64,000 nucleotides of DNA, from assembly GCF_036226765.1 (NCBI RefSeq), contig NZ_CP109017.1, positions 4,899,001-4,963,000 of the forward strand, given 5' to 3'. This document shows, in pieces, positions 34,460 through 41,646 of this stretch. Each line of letters begins with the position of its first letter. The first letter of the stretch is position 1. This DNA comes from Streptomyces sp. NBC_00670. Its GTDB lineage: Bacteria; Actinomycetota; Actinomycetes; Streptomycetales; Streptomycetaceae. Below the pieces are notes generated by a model, which was given only the letters and a program-made list of their open reading frames with translations, ran no database searches and was not told where the DNA came from. Made by a program: the position numbers and the translations under genes.

Positions 34460-34567
34460 TACACCCCGGGGGTACGCGCCCGGCACCGCTGCGGGCGTCA
34501 CCGTCCGCCGGGCCGCCGGAGGGGAGACCCTCCGGACGGCCCGGCCCCGGCGAGGGGGAGGCACTCC

Positions 34568-35731
34568 ATGGGTGAGTTCATGACGGACACCAGAAGGAAC
34601 CCGGCAGGACCCGCCCAACCGGCGGACCTGCAGGCCCCGGCGGCGCCGGTGGAGGCCACCGGCCGGAGCACTCCCGCCCCCCGGGCGAGACCGGCCGTCC
34701 GCTCCGGGCCGGCCGACGGCCAGGAGGCCGCGGCGATCCTGGACCGCACCCGGACCGTGGTCGACCCGGAGCTACGGCGGGCGGTGGAGTCGCTGCCGCC
34801 GTCCATGCGCCGGATCGGGCTCTACCACTTCGGCTGGCAGCACGCGGACGGCAGTCCCGCCGCGGGCAACGCGGGCAAGGCCATACGGCCCGCGCTGGTG
34901 CTGACCGCGGCGGCGACGCTCGGCGGCCACCGGCAGGCGGCGGTCCGGGCCGCGGCCGCCGTGGAGCTGGTGCACAACTTCACCCTGCTCCACGACGACG
35001 TGATGGACCGGGACACCACCCGCCGGCACCGCCCCACCGCATGGACGGTGTTCGGCGACTCCGACGCGATCCTCGCCGGGGACGCGTTGCAGGCGCTCGC
35101 CCATCGGCTGCTCGCCGAGGACCCGCATCCGGCCTCCGCTGCCGCCGCCGCCCGGCTCGCCACCTGCGTCGTCGAACTGTGCGCCGGACAGCACGCGGAC
35201 ACGGCTCTGGAGAACCGCCGCCCCGAGGACGTCACCCTCGAGGAGGTGCTCGCCATGGCCGAGGCCAAGACGGGGGCACTGCTGGGCTGCGCCTGCGCGA
35301 TGGGCGCGCTGTACGCGGGGGCGCCGCACGAGGAGGTCGAGGCGCTGGACGCCTTCGGCCGGCAGGCCGGTCTGGCCTTCCAGCTCATCGACGACGTCAT
35401 CGGCATCTGGGGAGACCCGAGTCGCACCGGCAAGCCGGCCGGGGCGGATCTGATCGCCCGCAAGAAGTCCCTGCCGGTCGTCTCGGCGCTGGCCTCCGGC
35501 ACCCCGGCGGCGGCCGAACTGGCCGAGCTCTACGCGGCCCCGTTCCAGGAGGGGGACCTGGAACGCACGGTGCTGGCCGTCGAGCACGCGGGCGGCCGCG
35601 ACTGGGCGCAGGCCCAGGCCGCCGACCGGATGGCCCGGGCGGTGGACGAACTGTCCCGCGCGGTCCCGGACCCGGAATCGGCGGGCGGCCTCCTGGCCCT
35701 GGCCGAATTCGTGACCCGGCGCAGAACCTGA
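34568..35731 (+). CDS. polyprenyl diphosphate synthase, probable encapsulin cargo
   Basis: A 387-residue class I isoprenyl synthase. The first aspartate motif is HDDVMDRD and the second is LIDDVIGIWGD, shorter than the usual DDxxD. It condenses isopentenyl units onto an allylic diphosphate; chain length cannot be read. The first 65 or so residues are rich in Pro, Ala, Thr and Gln and predicted disordered, as in the targeting domains of known family 2B cargo enzymes. ATG 34568 has GGGGGAGG upstream. It follows the encapsulin gene by 151 bases on the same strand, the standard shell-cargo arrangement. Confidence 0.9.
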   Translation: MGEFMTDTRRNPAGPAQPADLQAPAAPVEATGRSTPAPRARPAVRSGPADGQEAAAILDRTRTVVDPELRRAVESLPPSMRRIGLYHFGWQHADGSPAAGNAGKAIRPALVLTAAATLGGHRQAAVRAAAAVELVHNFTLLHDDVMDRDTTRRHRPTAWTVFGDSDAILAGDALQALAHRLLAEDPHPASAAAAARLATCVVELCAGQHADTALENRRPEDVTLEEVLAMAEAKTGALLGCACAMGALYAGAPHEEVEALDAFGRQAGLAFQLIDDVIGIWGDPSRTGKPAGADLIARKKSLPVVSALASGTPAAAELAELYAAPFQEGDLERTVLAVEHAGGRDWAQAQAADRMARAVDELSRAVPDPESAGGLLALAEFVTRRRT

Positions 35732-35827
35732 GGCACCTGGGGCAGCCCGCGGGGAACGGGCGGACCCAGGGGAAACGGGCAGGCCCGAGGGGAGGGTGGC
35801 CCGAGGAACGGGGGGAGTGAGAAGGCC

Positions 35828-35864
35828 CCGCGGGCGTACGGTCCCTGACCCCGTACGCCCGCGG
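35828..35864 (+). terminator. terminator of the encapsulin operon
   Basis: CCGCGGGCGTACGG (35828-35841) pairs perfectly with 35851-35864, with a nine-base loop. Confidence 0.88.
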
Positions 35865-35953
35865 ACAGCCCCGGTCACTTCGGCTCGGCACCCGGTGCCG
35901 ATAAGGTCAACACCCGTACATACTGGGGCTGTTGGCGGCGAAGGGGCGGGGCG

Positions 35954-36559
35954 ATGGGTGTGGCGATCCGTAGGGCGGGGGAGGGGGACCGCGGGCTGGT
36001 CGTCCGGCTGCTGGACGAGGCGTTCCAGGACGACCCGGTCAGCGGGTGGGTCTTCCCCGGGGAGGACCACCGTCGTACCACGCACCACCGGCTGATGGCC
36101 GCCTTCACCGACATCGTGCTCGCCGAGGGCCGTATCGACCTCGTCGAGGACGGCACGGGGTGCGCGCTGTGGTTGTCCGTACCGGCGGCCGAGCCCGCCG
36201 ACGCCGCCGACGCGGCGGGGGACGAGGCGGTGCGGCTGCGCGAGCAGGCCGATCCGGACAACGAGCGTGTCGAGTTGATCGCCCGGCTGATGGCCGAGGT
36301 GCACCCGGCGGGCCGGGCCCACGCGTATCTGTGGATGGTCGGTGTGACGCCCGGACATCAGGGCCGGGGCCTGGGCACGGCGCTGATCCGGCGGGCTCTG
36401 GACCGCTGCGACAGGGAGGGCCTGCCCGCCTATCTGGAGGCGAGCAGCCTGCGCAGCATCGGGCTGTACGAGCGGCTGGGCTTCGCCGCCACCGGCCGCA
36501 CCCTCGACCTGCCCGACGGCCCGCGCATGTGGCCGATGTGGCGCGAGCCGCGCGGCTGA
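35954..36559 (+). CDS. GNAT-family N-acetyltransferase
   Basis: A 201-residue acetyltransferase. The acetyl-CoA loop is VTPGHQGRGLGTALI (Q/RxxGxG/A), followed by LEASSLRSIGLYERLGF, the usual motif B. The substrate is unknown. GGGGCG precedes the ATG. It is convergent with the VOC gene, with a seven-base gap. Confidence 0.88.
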   Translation: MGVAIRRAGEGDRGLVVRLLDEAFQDDPVSGWVFPGEDHRRTTHHRLMAAFTDIVLAEGRIDLVEDGTGCALWLSVPAAEPADAADAAGDEAVRLREQADPDNERVELIARLMAEVHPAGRAHAYLWMVGVTPGHQGRGLGTALIRRALDRCDREGLPAYLEASSLRSIGLYERLGFAATGRTLDLPDGPRMWPMWREPRG

Positions 36560-36566
36560 TCCGCCC

Positions 36567-36986
36567 TCAGGCGTCGCCGCGGGGCTGGTTGAAGCGCAGC
36601 ATGTTGCCGGCCGGGTCGCGGAAGGCGCAGTCGCGCACCCCGTACGGCTGGTCCATGGGCTCCTGGAGCACCTCGGCGCCGGAGGCCTCGACGCGGGCGA
36701 AGAGGGCGTCGCAGTCGTCGGTGGAGAAGATGACGCCGCGCAGCAGCCCCTTGGCGAGGAGTTCGGCCATGGCCTGGCGGTCGGCGGGGGAGGCGTCCGG
36801 GTTGGCGGCCGGCGGTTCGAGCACGATCTCCACCCCGGGCTGGACCGGCGAGCCGACGGTCACCCAGCGCATCCCCTCGAACCCGACGTCGTTGCGGACC
36901 TCCAGGCCGAGGACGTCGCGGTAGAAGGCGAGTGCCTTGTCGTGGTCGTCGACGGCGATGAAGCACTGCGAGAGTCTGACATCCAT
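36567..36986 (-). CDS. VOC-family (glyoxalase/bleomycin-resistance fold) protein
   Basis: A 139-residue protein with two beta-alpha-beta3 halves: VDDHDKALAFYRDVLGLEVR and PYGVRDCAFRDPAGNMLRF. The metal-ligand pattern is incomplete, so it may be a binding protein rather than an enzyme. It is followed downstream only by the convergent GNAT gene. Confidence 0.85.
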   Translation of the reverse strand: MDVRLSQCFIAVDDHDKALAFYRDVLGLEVRNDVGFEGMRWVTVGSPVQPGVEIVLEPPAANPDASPADRQAMAELLAKGLLRGVIFSTDDCDALFARVEASGAEVLQEPMDQPYGVRDCAFRDPAGNMLRFNQPRGDA

Positions 36987-37024
36987 GCGCCCACGCTAAC
37001 CCGGGGGCAGCCGGAACCGGCGGG

Positions 37025-37447
37025 TCAGGACGGCTCGGTGAACCGAGGCGGCGCCCCGACGCGCAGCGGACGGGTCAGGTTCTTCGCCACGCACGGCGGG
37101 ATCGGCGCGCTCTCCTCGTGCGGGCGGGCCCGGTAGGCGCTCGGCGTCTCCCCCACGAGCTGCGTGAACCGGGAGCTGAACGACCCGAGCGAGGTGCAGC
37201 CGACCGCGAGGCACACCTCGGTCACCGTCAGATCGCCCCGCCTCAGCAGGGCCTTGGCGCGCTCGACACGGCGGGTCATCAGGTAGCCGTAGGGGGTCTC
37301 CCCGTAGGCGGCGCGGAACCGGCGTTGGAAGTGCCCGGCGGACATCAGCGCCGTCCGGGCCAGCTCCGCCATGTCCAGCGGCTCGGCGTACTCCCGGTCC
37401 ATCCGGTCCCGCGCCCGCCGCAACCGCACCAGTTCGTCGAGGTCCAC
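37025..37447 (-). CDS. AraC-family DNA-binding protein lacking a sensor domain
   Basis: A 140-residue protein that is essentially only the two helix-turn-helix motifs of AraC (LARTALMSAGHFQRRFRAAY and VCLAVGCTSLGSFSSRFTQL). A 35-residue tail with one Cys follows. The start is GTG 37447. It is transcribed toward the VOC gene, 38 bases away, which it may regulate. Confidence 0.85.
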   Translation of the reverse strand: MDLDELVRLRRARDRMDREYAEPLDMAELARTALMSAGHFQRRFRAAYGETPYGYLMTRRVERAKALLRRGDLTVTEVCLAVGCTSLGSFSSRFTQLVGETPSAYRARPHEESAPIPPCVAKNLTRPLRVGAPPRFTEPS

Positions 37448-37528
37448 GCCGCCAGCATCGCACGCCCCCGGCCCACCGGGGAGAGGCCGGGGGAACAGCG
37501 CGTCACCGCCCGGCCGGGGGCGGGCGGA

Positions 37529-37583
37529 ATACCCCTGGGGGTATGCCTGTTAGGGTGAAGCAACAGATACCCCGGGGGGTACA
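37529..37583. promoter_or_regulatory. two CstR/CsoR-type operators before the MBL-rhodanese gene
   Basis: ATACCCCTGGGGGTAT (37529-37544) and ATACCCCGGGGGGTAC (37568-37583) are near-palindromes of the TACCC-GGGTA type bound by CsoR/CstR repressors. The first overlaps likely promoter elements and the second lies 24 bases before the GTG start. A related copy precedes the repressor gene at 40364. Confidence 0.82.
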
Positions 37584-37606
37584 GCGTCCGGAAGGAGTCA
37601 TGAGCC

Positions 37607-38983
37607 GTGTTCTTCGTCGACACCCTGGAATTCGAGGGACTGGGCAACCGCAGCTATCTGGCCGGCGGGTCCGACGCGGCGGTGGTCGTGGACCCGCCGC
37701 GGGACATCGACCAGGTCATGGCCGCGGCGGCCCGCCGCGGGGTGCGCATCGCCTTCGTGGCCGAGACCCATGTGCACAACGACTACGTCACCGGCGGCCT
37801 GGAGCTGGCGCGTCTCACCGGCGCCCGCTACCTGGTGCCGGCCGCGGCGCACGTGTCGTTCGAGCGCACCCCGGTCGCCGACGGCGACACGGTGACGGTG
37901 GACGAGGGCTTGGCGCTGCGCGCCCTCGCCACTCCCGGGCACACCCCGCACCACACCTCCTACGCCCTGACCGAGGGCGGCCGCGGTGTGGCGGTGTTCA
38001 CCGGCGGCTCGCTGCTCATCGGCACCGTCGGCCGTCCGGACCTGGTCGAGCCGCGGCTGACCGAGCAGCTGGCCCGCGCACAACACGCCTCCGCCCACCG
38101 GCTGGCCGACGAGCTGGACGACGAGGTGCCGGTGCTGCCCACGCACGGGTTCGGCAGCTTCTGCTCCTCCTCGCAGGCCGAGGGGGACGCGACCACGATC
38201 GGCAGGGAGCGCGAGACCAATGACGCGCTGACCCTGGACGTGGACACCTTCGTGACCCGGATGCTCGCCGGGCTGGAGGACGTGCCCGCCTACTACGCGC
38301 ACATGGCCCCGGCCAACGCCGCGGGCCCGGCCCCGGTCGACCTCACCCCGCCGAGGCGGGCGGACGCCGAGGAGATCGCCTCCCGGCTGGCCGCGGGCGA
38401 GTGGGTGGTGGACCTGCGCAGCCGCACGGCCTTCGCCGAGGGGCACGTGGCCGGGTCGTTCAACTTCGAGGGCGAGGGAAAGCTCGCCACCTATCTGGCC
38501 TGGCTGATCCCGTGGGGCAGGCCCGTCACCCTGCTCGCCGAGGATCCGGAGCAGCTCGCCGCCGCGCAGCGGGAGCTGACCCGGGTGGGCATCGACCGCC
38601 CGGGCGCCGCCGCCACCGGCGACCCGGCCGGCTGGATCCGCGAGGGCGAGCGGCTCGCCTCCTTCCCCCGCGCCCGCTTCGCCGACCTCGCCGACGTGCG
38701 TGAGCGCGGCGACGACGTGGTCGTCCTGGACGTGCGCCGGGGCTCGGAGCGCGCGGGCGGCCGCATCGACGGCTCGGTCCACATCCCGATCCACGAGCTG
38801 TACGGCCGCGTCGGCGACGTACCGCCCGGGACGGTGTGGGTGCACTGCGCCGGCGGGATGCGCGCGGCGATCGCCGCCTCCCTGCTCGACGCCGCGGGCC
38901 GCGACGTGGTCGCCGTCGACGACGGCTTCGACGCCGCCACGGAGGCGGGACTGACCCTCACTCGTCCCGACGGCGCCGACTGA
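37607..38983 (+). CDS. MBL-fold hydrolase fused to two rhodanese domains (CstB-like persulfide enzyme)
   Basis: A 458-residue protein. Residues 1-235 are a metallo-beta-lactamase domain with THVHNDYVTGG (HxHxD motif, the usual last His replaced by Tyr), TPGHTPHH and LPTHGFGSFC, as in persulfide dioxygenases. Residues 245-345 are a rhodanese domain without an active Cys (VVDLRSRTAFAEGHVAGSFN). Residues 360-455 are a second one with WVHCAGGMRAA, carrying the catalytic Cys. It should oxidise low-molecular-weight persulfides to sulfite or thiosulfate. GTG 37607 follows GGAAGGAG by about 10 bases. Confidence 0.88.
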   Translation: MFFVDTLEFEGLGNRSYLAGGSDAAVVVDPPRDIDQVMAAAARRGVRIAFVAETHVHNDYVTGGLELARLTGARYLVPAAAHVSFERTPVADGDTVTVDEGLALRALATPGHTPHHTSYALTEGGRGVAVFTGGSLLIGTVGRPDLVEPRLTEQLARAQHASAHRLADELDDEVPVLPTHGFGSFCSSSQAEGDATTIGRERETNDALTLDVDTFVTRMLAGLEDVPAYYAHMAPANAAGPAPVDLTPPRRADAEEIASRLAAGEWVVDLRSRTAFAEGHVAGSFNFEGEGKLATYLAWLIPWGRPVTLLAEDPEQLAAAQRELTRVGIDRPGAAATGDPAGWIREGERLASFPRARFADLADVRERGDDVVVLDVRRGSERAGGRIDGSVHIPIHELYGRVGDVPPGTVWVHCAGGMRAAIAASLLDAAGRDVVAVDDGFDAATEAGLTLTRPDGAD

Positions 38984-38984
38984 C

Positions 38985-39122
38985 GCGCCCGTCCGGTGTC
39001 CTGACGGCATCGGCCGGCGCGTCCGTCCGTCGTCCTGACGGCATCGGCCGGCGCGCCCTTCCGTCGTCCCGACGGCACCGACCGGTGCGCCCTTCCGTCG
39101 TCCCGACGGCACCGACCGGTGC
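38985..39122. repeat. 34-bp tandem repeats, four copies
   Basis: GACGGCA(T/C)CGGCCGG or its ACCGG variant recurs at 39003, 39037, 39071 and 39105, an exact period of 34 bases, with a partial leading copy from 38985. Copies three and four contain CCGTCG-TCC-CGACGG, a perfect 6-bp inverted repeat. The array fills the space between the MBL-rhodanese and exporter genes. Confidence 0.92.
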
Positions 39123-39162
39123 CCCCTCCGCGTCCCGTCCTCCGTACGAAAGCGATCACACG

Positions 39163-39249
39163 ATGTTCTCCCTTCTCCGCCGCGGCCCCGGCCGTCCCAC
39201 GTCCCGGCTGTCTCCCCAGCCGGTGCCCGGGGCCGGTGTCATGGCGTGA
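39163..39249 (+). CDS. 28-residue upstream peptide coupled to the TauE gene
   Basis: ATG 39163 opens a 28-codon frame (MFSLLRRGPGR start) ending in TGA 39247-39249, which overlaps GTG 39246 of the exporter (GTGA). The beginning resembles the start of some actinobacterial small rhodanese proteins, so it could be a gene remnant; it could also be a coupled leader peptide. The resemblance is from memory and unverified. Confidence 0.4.
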   Translation: MFSLLRRGPGRPTSRLSPQPVPGAGVMA

Positions 39250-40025
39250 GTGTGCTGATACTCGCCCTGATCGCGGGGGCGGTGGTCGGGCTCGCGCTCG
39301 GCGCGCTCGGCGGGGGCGGCAGCGTCCTGGCGGTGCCCGCGCTGATCTACCTGCTCGGCTTCACACCGGCCGCCGCGACCACCGCCGGTCTGATCATCGT
39401 CACGGCAACCTCGCTCACCGCCCTGTACGCCCACGCCCGCGACGGCAACGTCCGCTGGAGAGCCGGTGCCCTGTTCGCCGCGGCCGGACTCCTGCCCGCG
39501 GCCGCGGCGGGAGCCGCGGCATCCCGCCTGCCCCAGCCGGTGCTGACCGCCGCGTTCGCTGTCGTCGCCGCCCTCGCCGCCGTCGGGATGCTGCGCCCCA
39601 GCCCCAGCCCCAGCCCCAGCCCCAACCGCACCGCTACCACCGGCCCAGCGGCCGGCGGGGCGGGGCCCGCCAGGGCCGCCGGTGCCGGTGCGGGGCTGGG
39701 CGCGCTGACCGGTCTGCTCGGTGTCGGCGGCGGCTTCCTCGCCGTACCGGCCCTGGTCACCGTGCTGGTGTTCGAGATGCAGGCCGCCGTGGGTACCAGC
39801 CTGCTGGTCATCTCGGCGAACTCGCTGGCTTCCCTGGCCACCCGCGGCGCCACCACCGCGGGTGTCGACTGGGCGGTGCTCGGCCCCTTCACCGGGGCGG
39901 CGATCCTGGGCGCCTGGGACGGCAAGCGCCTGGCCGCCAAGGTCACCGGCACCCTGCTGCGACGCATCTTCGCCGTCGTCCTGCTGGCCGTGGCGGCCTT
40001 CATGCTCGTCGACGCCCTCGTCTGA
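39246..40025 (+). CDS. TauE/SafE-family sulfite/organosulfonate exporter
   Basis: A 259-residue membrane protein with two glycine-rich halves, GALGGGGSVLAVPALIYLLG and GLLGVGGGFLAVPALVTVLV, typical of TauE/SafE, and about eight membrane segments. A Pro-Ser linker between the halves is encoded by a CCCCAG hexanucleotide repeat. In cst-type sulfide-oxidation loci this protein exports sulfite. Start GTG 39246 is coupled to the upstream 28-codon frame. Confidence 0.88.
   Translation: MSVLILALIAGAVVGLALGALGGGGSVLAVPALIYLLGFTPAAATTAGLIIVTATSLTALYAHARDGNVRWRAGALFAAAGLLPAAAAGAAASRLPQPVLTAAFAVVAALAAVGMLRPSPSPSPSPNRTATTGPAAGGAGPARAAGAGAGLGALTGLLGVGGGFLAVPALVTVLVFEMQAAVGTSLLVISANSLASLATRGATTAGVDWAVLGPFTGAAILGAWDGKRLAAKVTGTLLRRIFAVVLLAVAAFMLVDALV
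39596..39623 (-). repeat. CCCCAG hexanucleotide repeat inside the TauE gene
   Basis: Five CCCC runs with a six-base period (39596 to 39623) encode PSPSPSPSP in the loop between the two TauE halves. The complementary strand has five GGGG runs with two-base loops, able to form a G-quadruplex. Gains or losses of six bases would keep the frame. Confidence 0.8.
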
Positions 40026-40063
40026 CGGGGCTTGACATGCGACCGGGCGCCGCGGACCGCGGG

Positions 40064-40345
40064 TCAGGCGAGGGAGAGGAACAGCTTCTCCAGCCGGGAA
40101 CGCATCTGCTCCCGGTCGCCGGAGGCGGCCATGTCCGCGTCGGTCAGGCAGTGCTCCAGACCGGTGGCGATGATCGCGAAGCCGGCCTTGTCGAGGGCCC
40201 GGGACGCCGCGGCGAGCTGGGTGACGACGTCCTCGCAGTCCCGCCCCTCCTCGATCATCCTGATCACCCCGGCGATCTGGCCCTGCGCCCGGCGCAGCCG
40301 GTTGACCACGGCCTTCAGTTCCTCGGCCGCCATCGTCAGTTCCAC
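40064..40345 (-). CDS. CsoR/RcnR-family repressor, CstR-like persulfide sensor
   Basis: A 93-residue all-helical DUF156 repressor (VVNRLRRAQGQIAGVIRMIE). Cys37 and Cys66 are both present, but the position four before the second Cys is Gly62, where copper-sensing CsoR has His. Loss of that His with both Cys kept is the CstR pattern, in which persulfides crosslink the two Cys. The neighbours (persulfide enzyme, sulfite exporter, rhodanese) agree. Start GTG 40345 has GAGGGGAG upstream. It is divergent from the rhodanese gene across its own operator. Confidence 0.87.
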   Translation of the reverse strand: MELTMAAEELKAVVNRLRRAQGQIAGVIRMIEEGRDCEDVVTQLAAASRALDKAGFAIIATGLEHCLTDADMAASGDREQMRSRLEKLFLSLA

Positions 40346-40363
40346 AACCCACGCTCCCCTCGA

Positions 40364-40381
40364 GATACCCCCTTGGGTATC
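40364..40381. promoter_or_regulatory. CstR-type operator between repressor and rhodanese genes
   Basis: GATACCCCCTTGGGTATC: GATACCC and GGGTATC are exact inverted repeats around a four-base centre. It lies 18 bases before the repressor start and 42 before the rhodanese start, so it can control both. Confidence 0.88.
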
Positions 40382-40423
40382 CTATTCGACGGGGTAACCC
40401 GAACCAAGCAAAGGAAAGTCCCC

Positions 40424-40990
40424 GTGGCACCCACCACTCTCACCGCCGATCAGGCCGGCGCCCGCCTGCACGAACTGACCGTCATAGACGTGCGCACCCC
40501 CGGCGAATACGCCTCCGGCCACCTGCCCGGCGCCCACAACATCCCCCTCGACCACCTCGATGCCGCCCTCCCCGCCCTGAGGACGGCCGCGGACAGCGGC
40601 GAACTCCTCCTCGTGTGCGCCTCCGGTGCCCGCTCCGCGACCGCCTGCCGGCGCCTGGCCGACCAGGGCATCACCGCGGCCACGCTCACCGGCGGCACCA
40701 CCGCGTGGGCGCGGCTCGGCCACGACATCCACCGGCCTGCCGGCACCCGCACCACCTGGGTCATGGAGCGTCAGGTCCGCCTCGCCGCCGGAACACTGGT
40801 CCTGACCGGCCTGCTCGCCGGCCGGCGCTGGAACGGGGCCCGTTGGCTCTCCGCGGGCGTCGCCGGCGGCCTGGTCTTCTCCGCCCTCACCGACACCTGC
40901 GGCATGGCCAGGATCCTCGCCACGCTCCCCCACAACCGGCCCCGGGCGACGGATCTGGAGACCACCCTCGCCGGACTGCTGAACGGCTGA
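40424..40990 (+). CDS. membrane-anchored rhodanese (YgaP-like)
   Basis: A 188-residue protein. Residues 1-105 are a rhodanese domain (VIDVRTPGEYASGHLPGAHN, active Cys in LLVCASGARSATAC). The C-terminal third has two hydrophobic segments (RLAAGTLVLTGLLAG and LSAGVAGGLVFSALTDTCG) of the DUF2892 type. It probably moves sulfane sulfur at the membrane. Start GTG 40424 has AAGGAAAG upstream. Confidence 0.88.
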   Translation: MAPTTLTADQAGARLHELTVIDVRTPGEYASGHLPGAHNIPLDHLDAALPALRTAADSGELLLVCASGARSATACRRLADQGITAATLTGGTTAWARLGHDIHRPAGTRTTWVMERQVRLAAGTLVLTGLLAGRRWNGARWLSAGVAGGLVFSALTDTCGMARILATLPHNRPRATDLETTLAGLLNG

Positions 40991-41010
40991 CGCCCCCTCT
41001 CGACGACATG

Positions 41011-41046
41011 GAAGCGGCCCGACCGGATGCCCGGTCGGGCCGCTTC
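41011..41046. terminator. bidirectional terminator between the rhodanese gene and sodN
   Basis: GAAGCGGCCCGACCGG (41011-41026) pairs perfectly with 41031-41046 over the loop ATGC. On the minus strand it ends the sodN transcript about 60-95 bases past the stop codon. Confidence 0.92.
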
Positions 41047-41106
41047 CGTCACCGCTCCGACCAGGCACGCGGTCCCTCCCGGGAGTGCGGCCGGATCGCC
41101 TGCGGT
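41011..41106 (-). ncRNA. sodN 3' untranslated region, candidate s-SodF-like small RNA
   Basis: In S. coelicolor the sodN 3' UTR is processed to a roughly 90-nucleotide RNA that inhibits the iron superoxide dismutase mRNA. Here the stretch from the sodN stop to the terminator is 96 bases and ends in a 16-bp hairpin, the right size and place. The sodF target is not in this window, so base pairing could not be tested. Confidence 0.45.
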
Positions 41107-41502
41107 TCAGGCCTTCTTGGTCTCCCAGAAGATCTTGTCGATCTGGGCGATGTAGTCCAGGGCCTTCTGGCCGGTGGCCGGGTCCGTGGAGGCCTTGGCG
41201 GCCGAGAGGGCCTTCAGGGTGTCGTTGACGAGCTGGTGCAGCTCCGGGTACTTCTCGAAGTGCGGAGCCTTGAAGTAGTCGCTCCACAGCACCGAGACGT
41301 GGTGCTTGGCCAGCTCGGCGCGCTGCTCCTTGATGATGGTGGCGCGCGTCTGGTAGTGCGGGTCGTCGTTGCCGGCCATCTTCTCCTGCACGGCCTTGAC
41401 CGACTCCGCCTCGATCCGGGCCTGGGCGGGGTCGTAGACACCGCAGGGCAGGTCGCAGTGGGCGCTGACCGTGACCTTGGGGGCAAACAGGCGGGAGAGC
41501 AT
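41107..41502 (-). CDS. sodN: nickel-containing superoxide dismutase (proenzyme)
   Basis: A 131-residue Ni-SOD precursor. A 14-residue leader (MLSRLFAPKVTVSA) precedes HCDLPCGVY, the nickel hook, in which His1, Cys2 and Cys6 of the mature enzyme bind nickel. The leader must be removed to free His1, the job of SodX encoded divergently at 41647. It converts superoxide to oxygen and peroxide in the cytoplasm. The length equals that of characterised Streptomyces SodN. Confidence 0.97.
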   Translation of the reverse strand: MLSRLFAPKVTVSAHCDLPCGVYDPAQARIEAESVKAVQEKMAGNDDPHYQTRATIIKEQRAELAKHHVSVLWSDYFKAPHFEKYPELHQLVNDTLKALSAAKASTDPATGQKALDYIAQIDKIFWETKKA

Positions 41503-41646
41503 TGAGCTGTCCTTCCTCGTGATCGTCTTCTCACGTGGGAGATTACTCCGTGGGGGACCGGTTTTCGCGAGTGCCCCCATGGGCTTACGACAAAAGTCCG
41601 GGGCCAGACTGGGACTGGTGGACCATAGACCGGGGAGGTGGCCGTG

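Noticed and set aside
37598..39112. Minus-strand frame with repeated GRRKGAPVGAVGTT-like residues
   Set aside because: The protein repeats come from the 34-bp DNA repeats, and the rest is antisense to the MBL-rhodanese gene.
38985..39122. CRISPR array
   Set aside because: The 34-bp units are contiguous without unique spacers, and there are no cas genes.
41615..41631. DasR-like TGGT-ACCA pair upstream of sodX
   Set aside because: The half-sites are two bases apart instead of four, and the rest does not match the dre.
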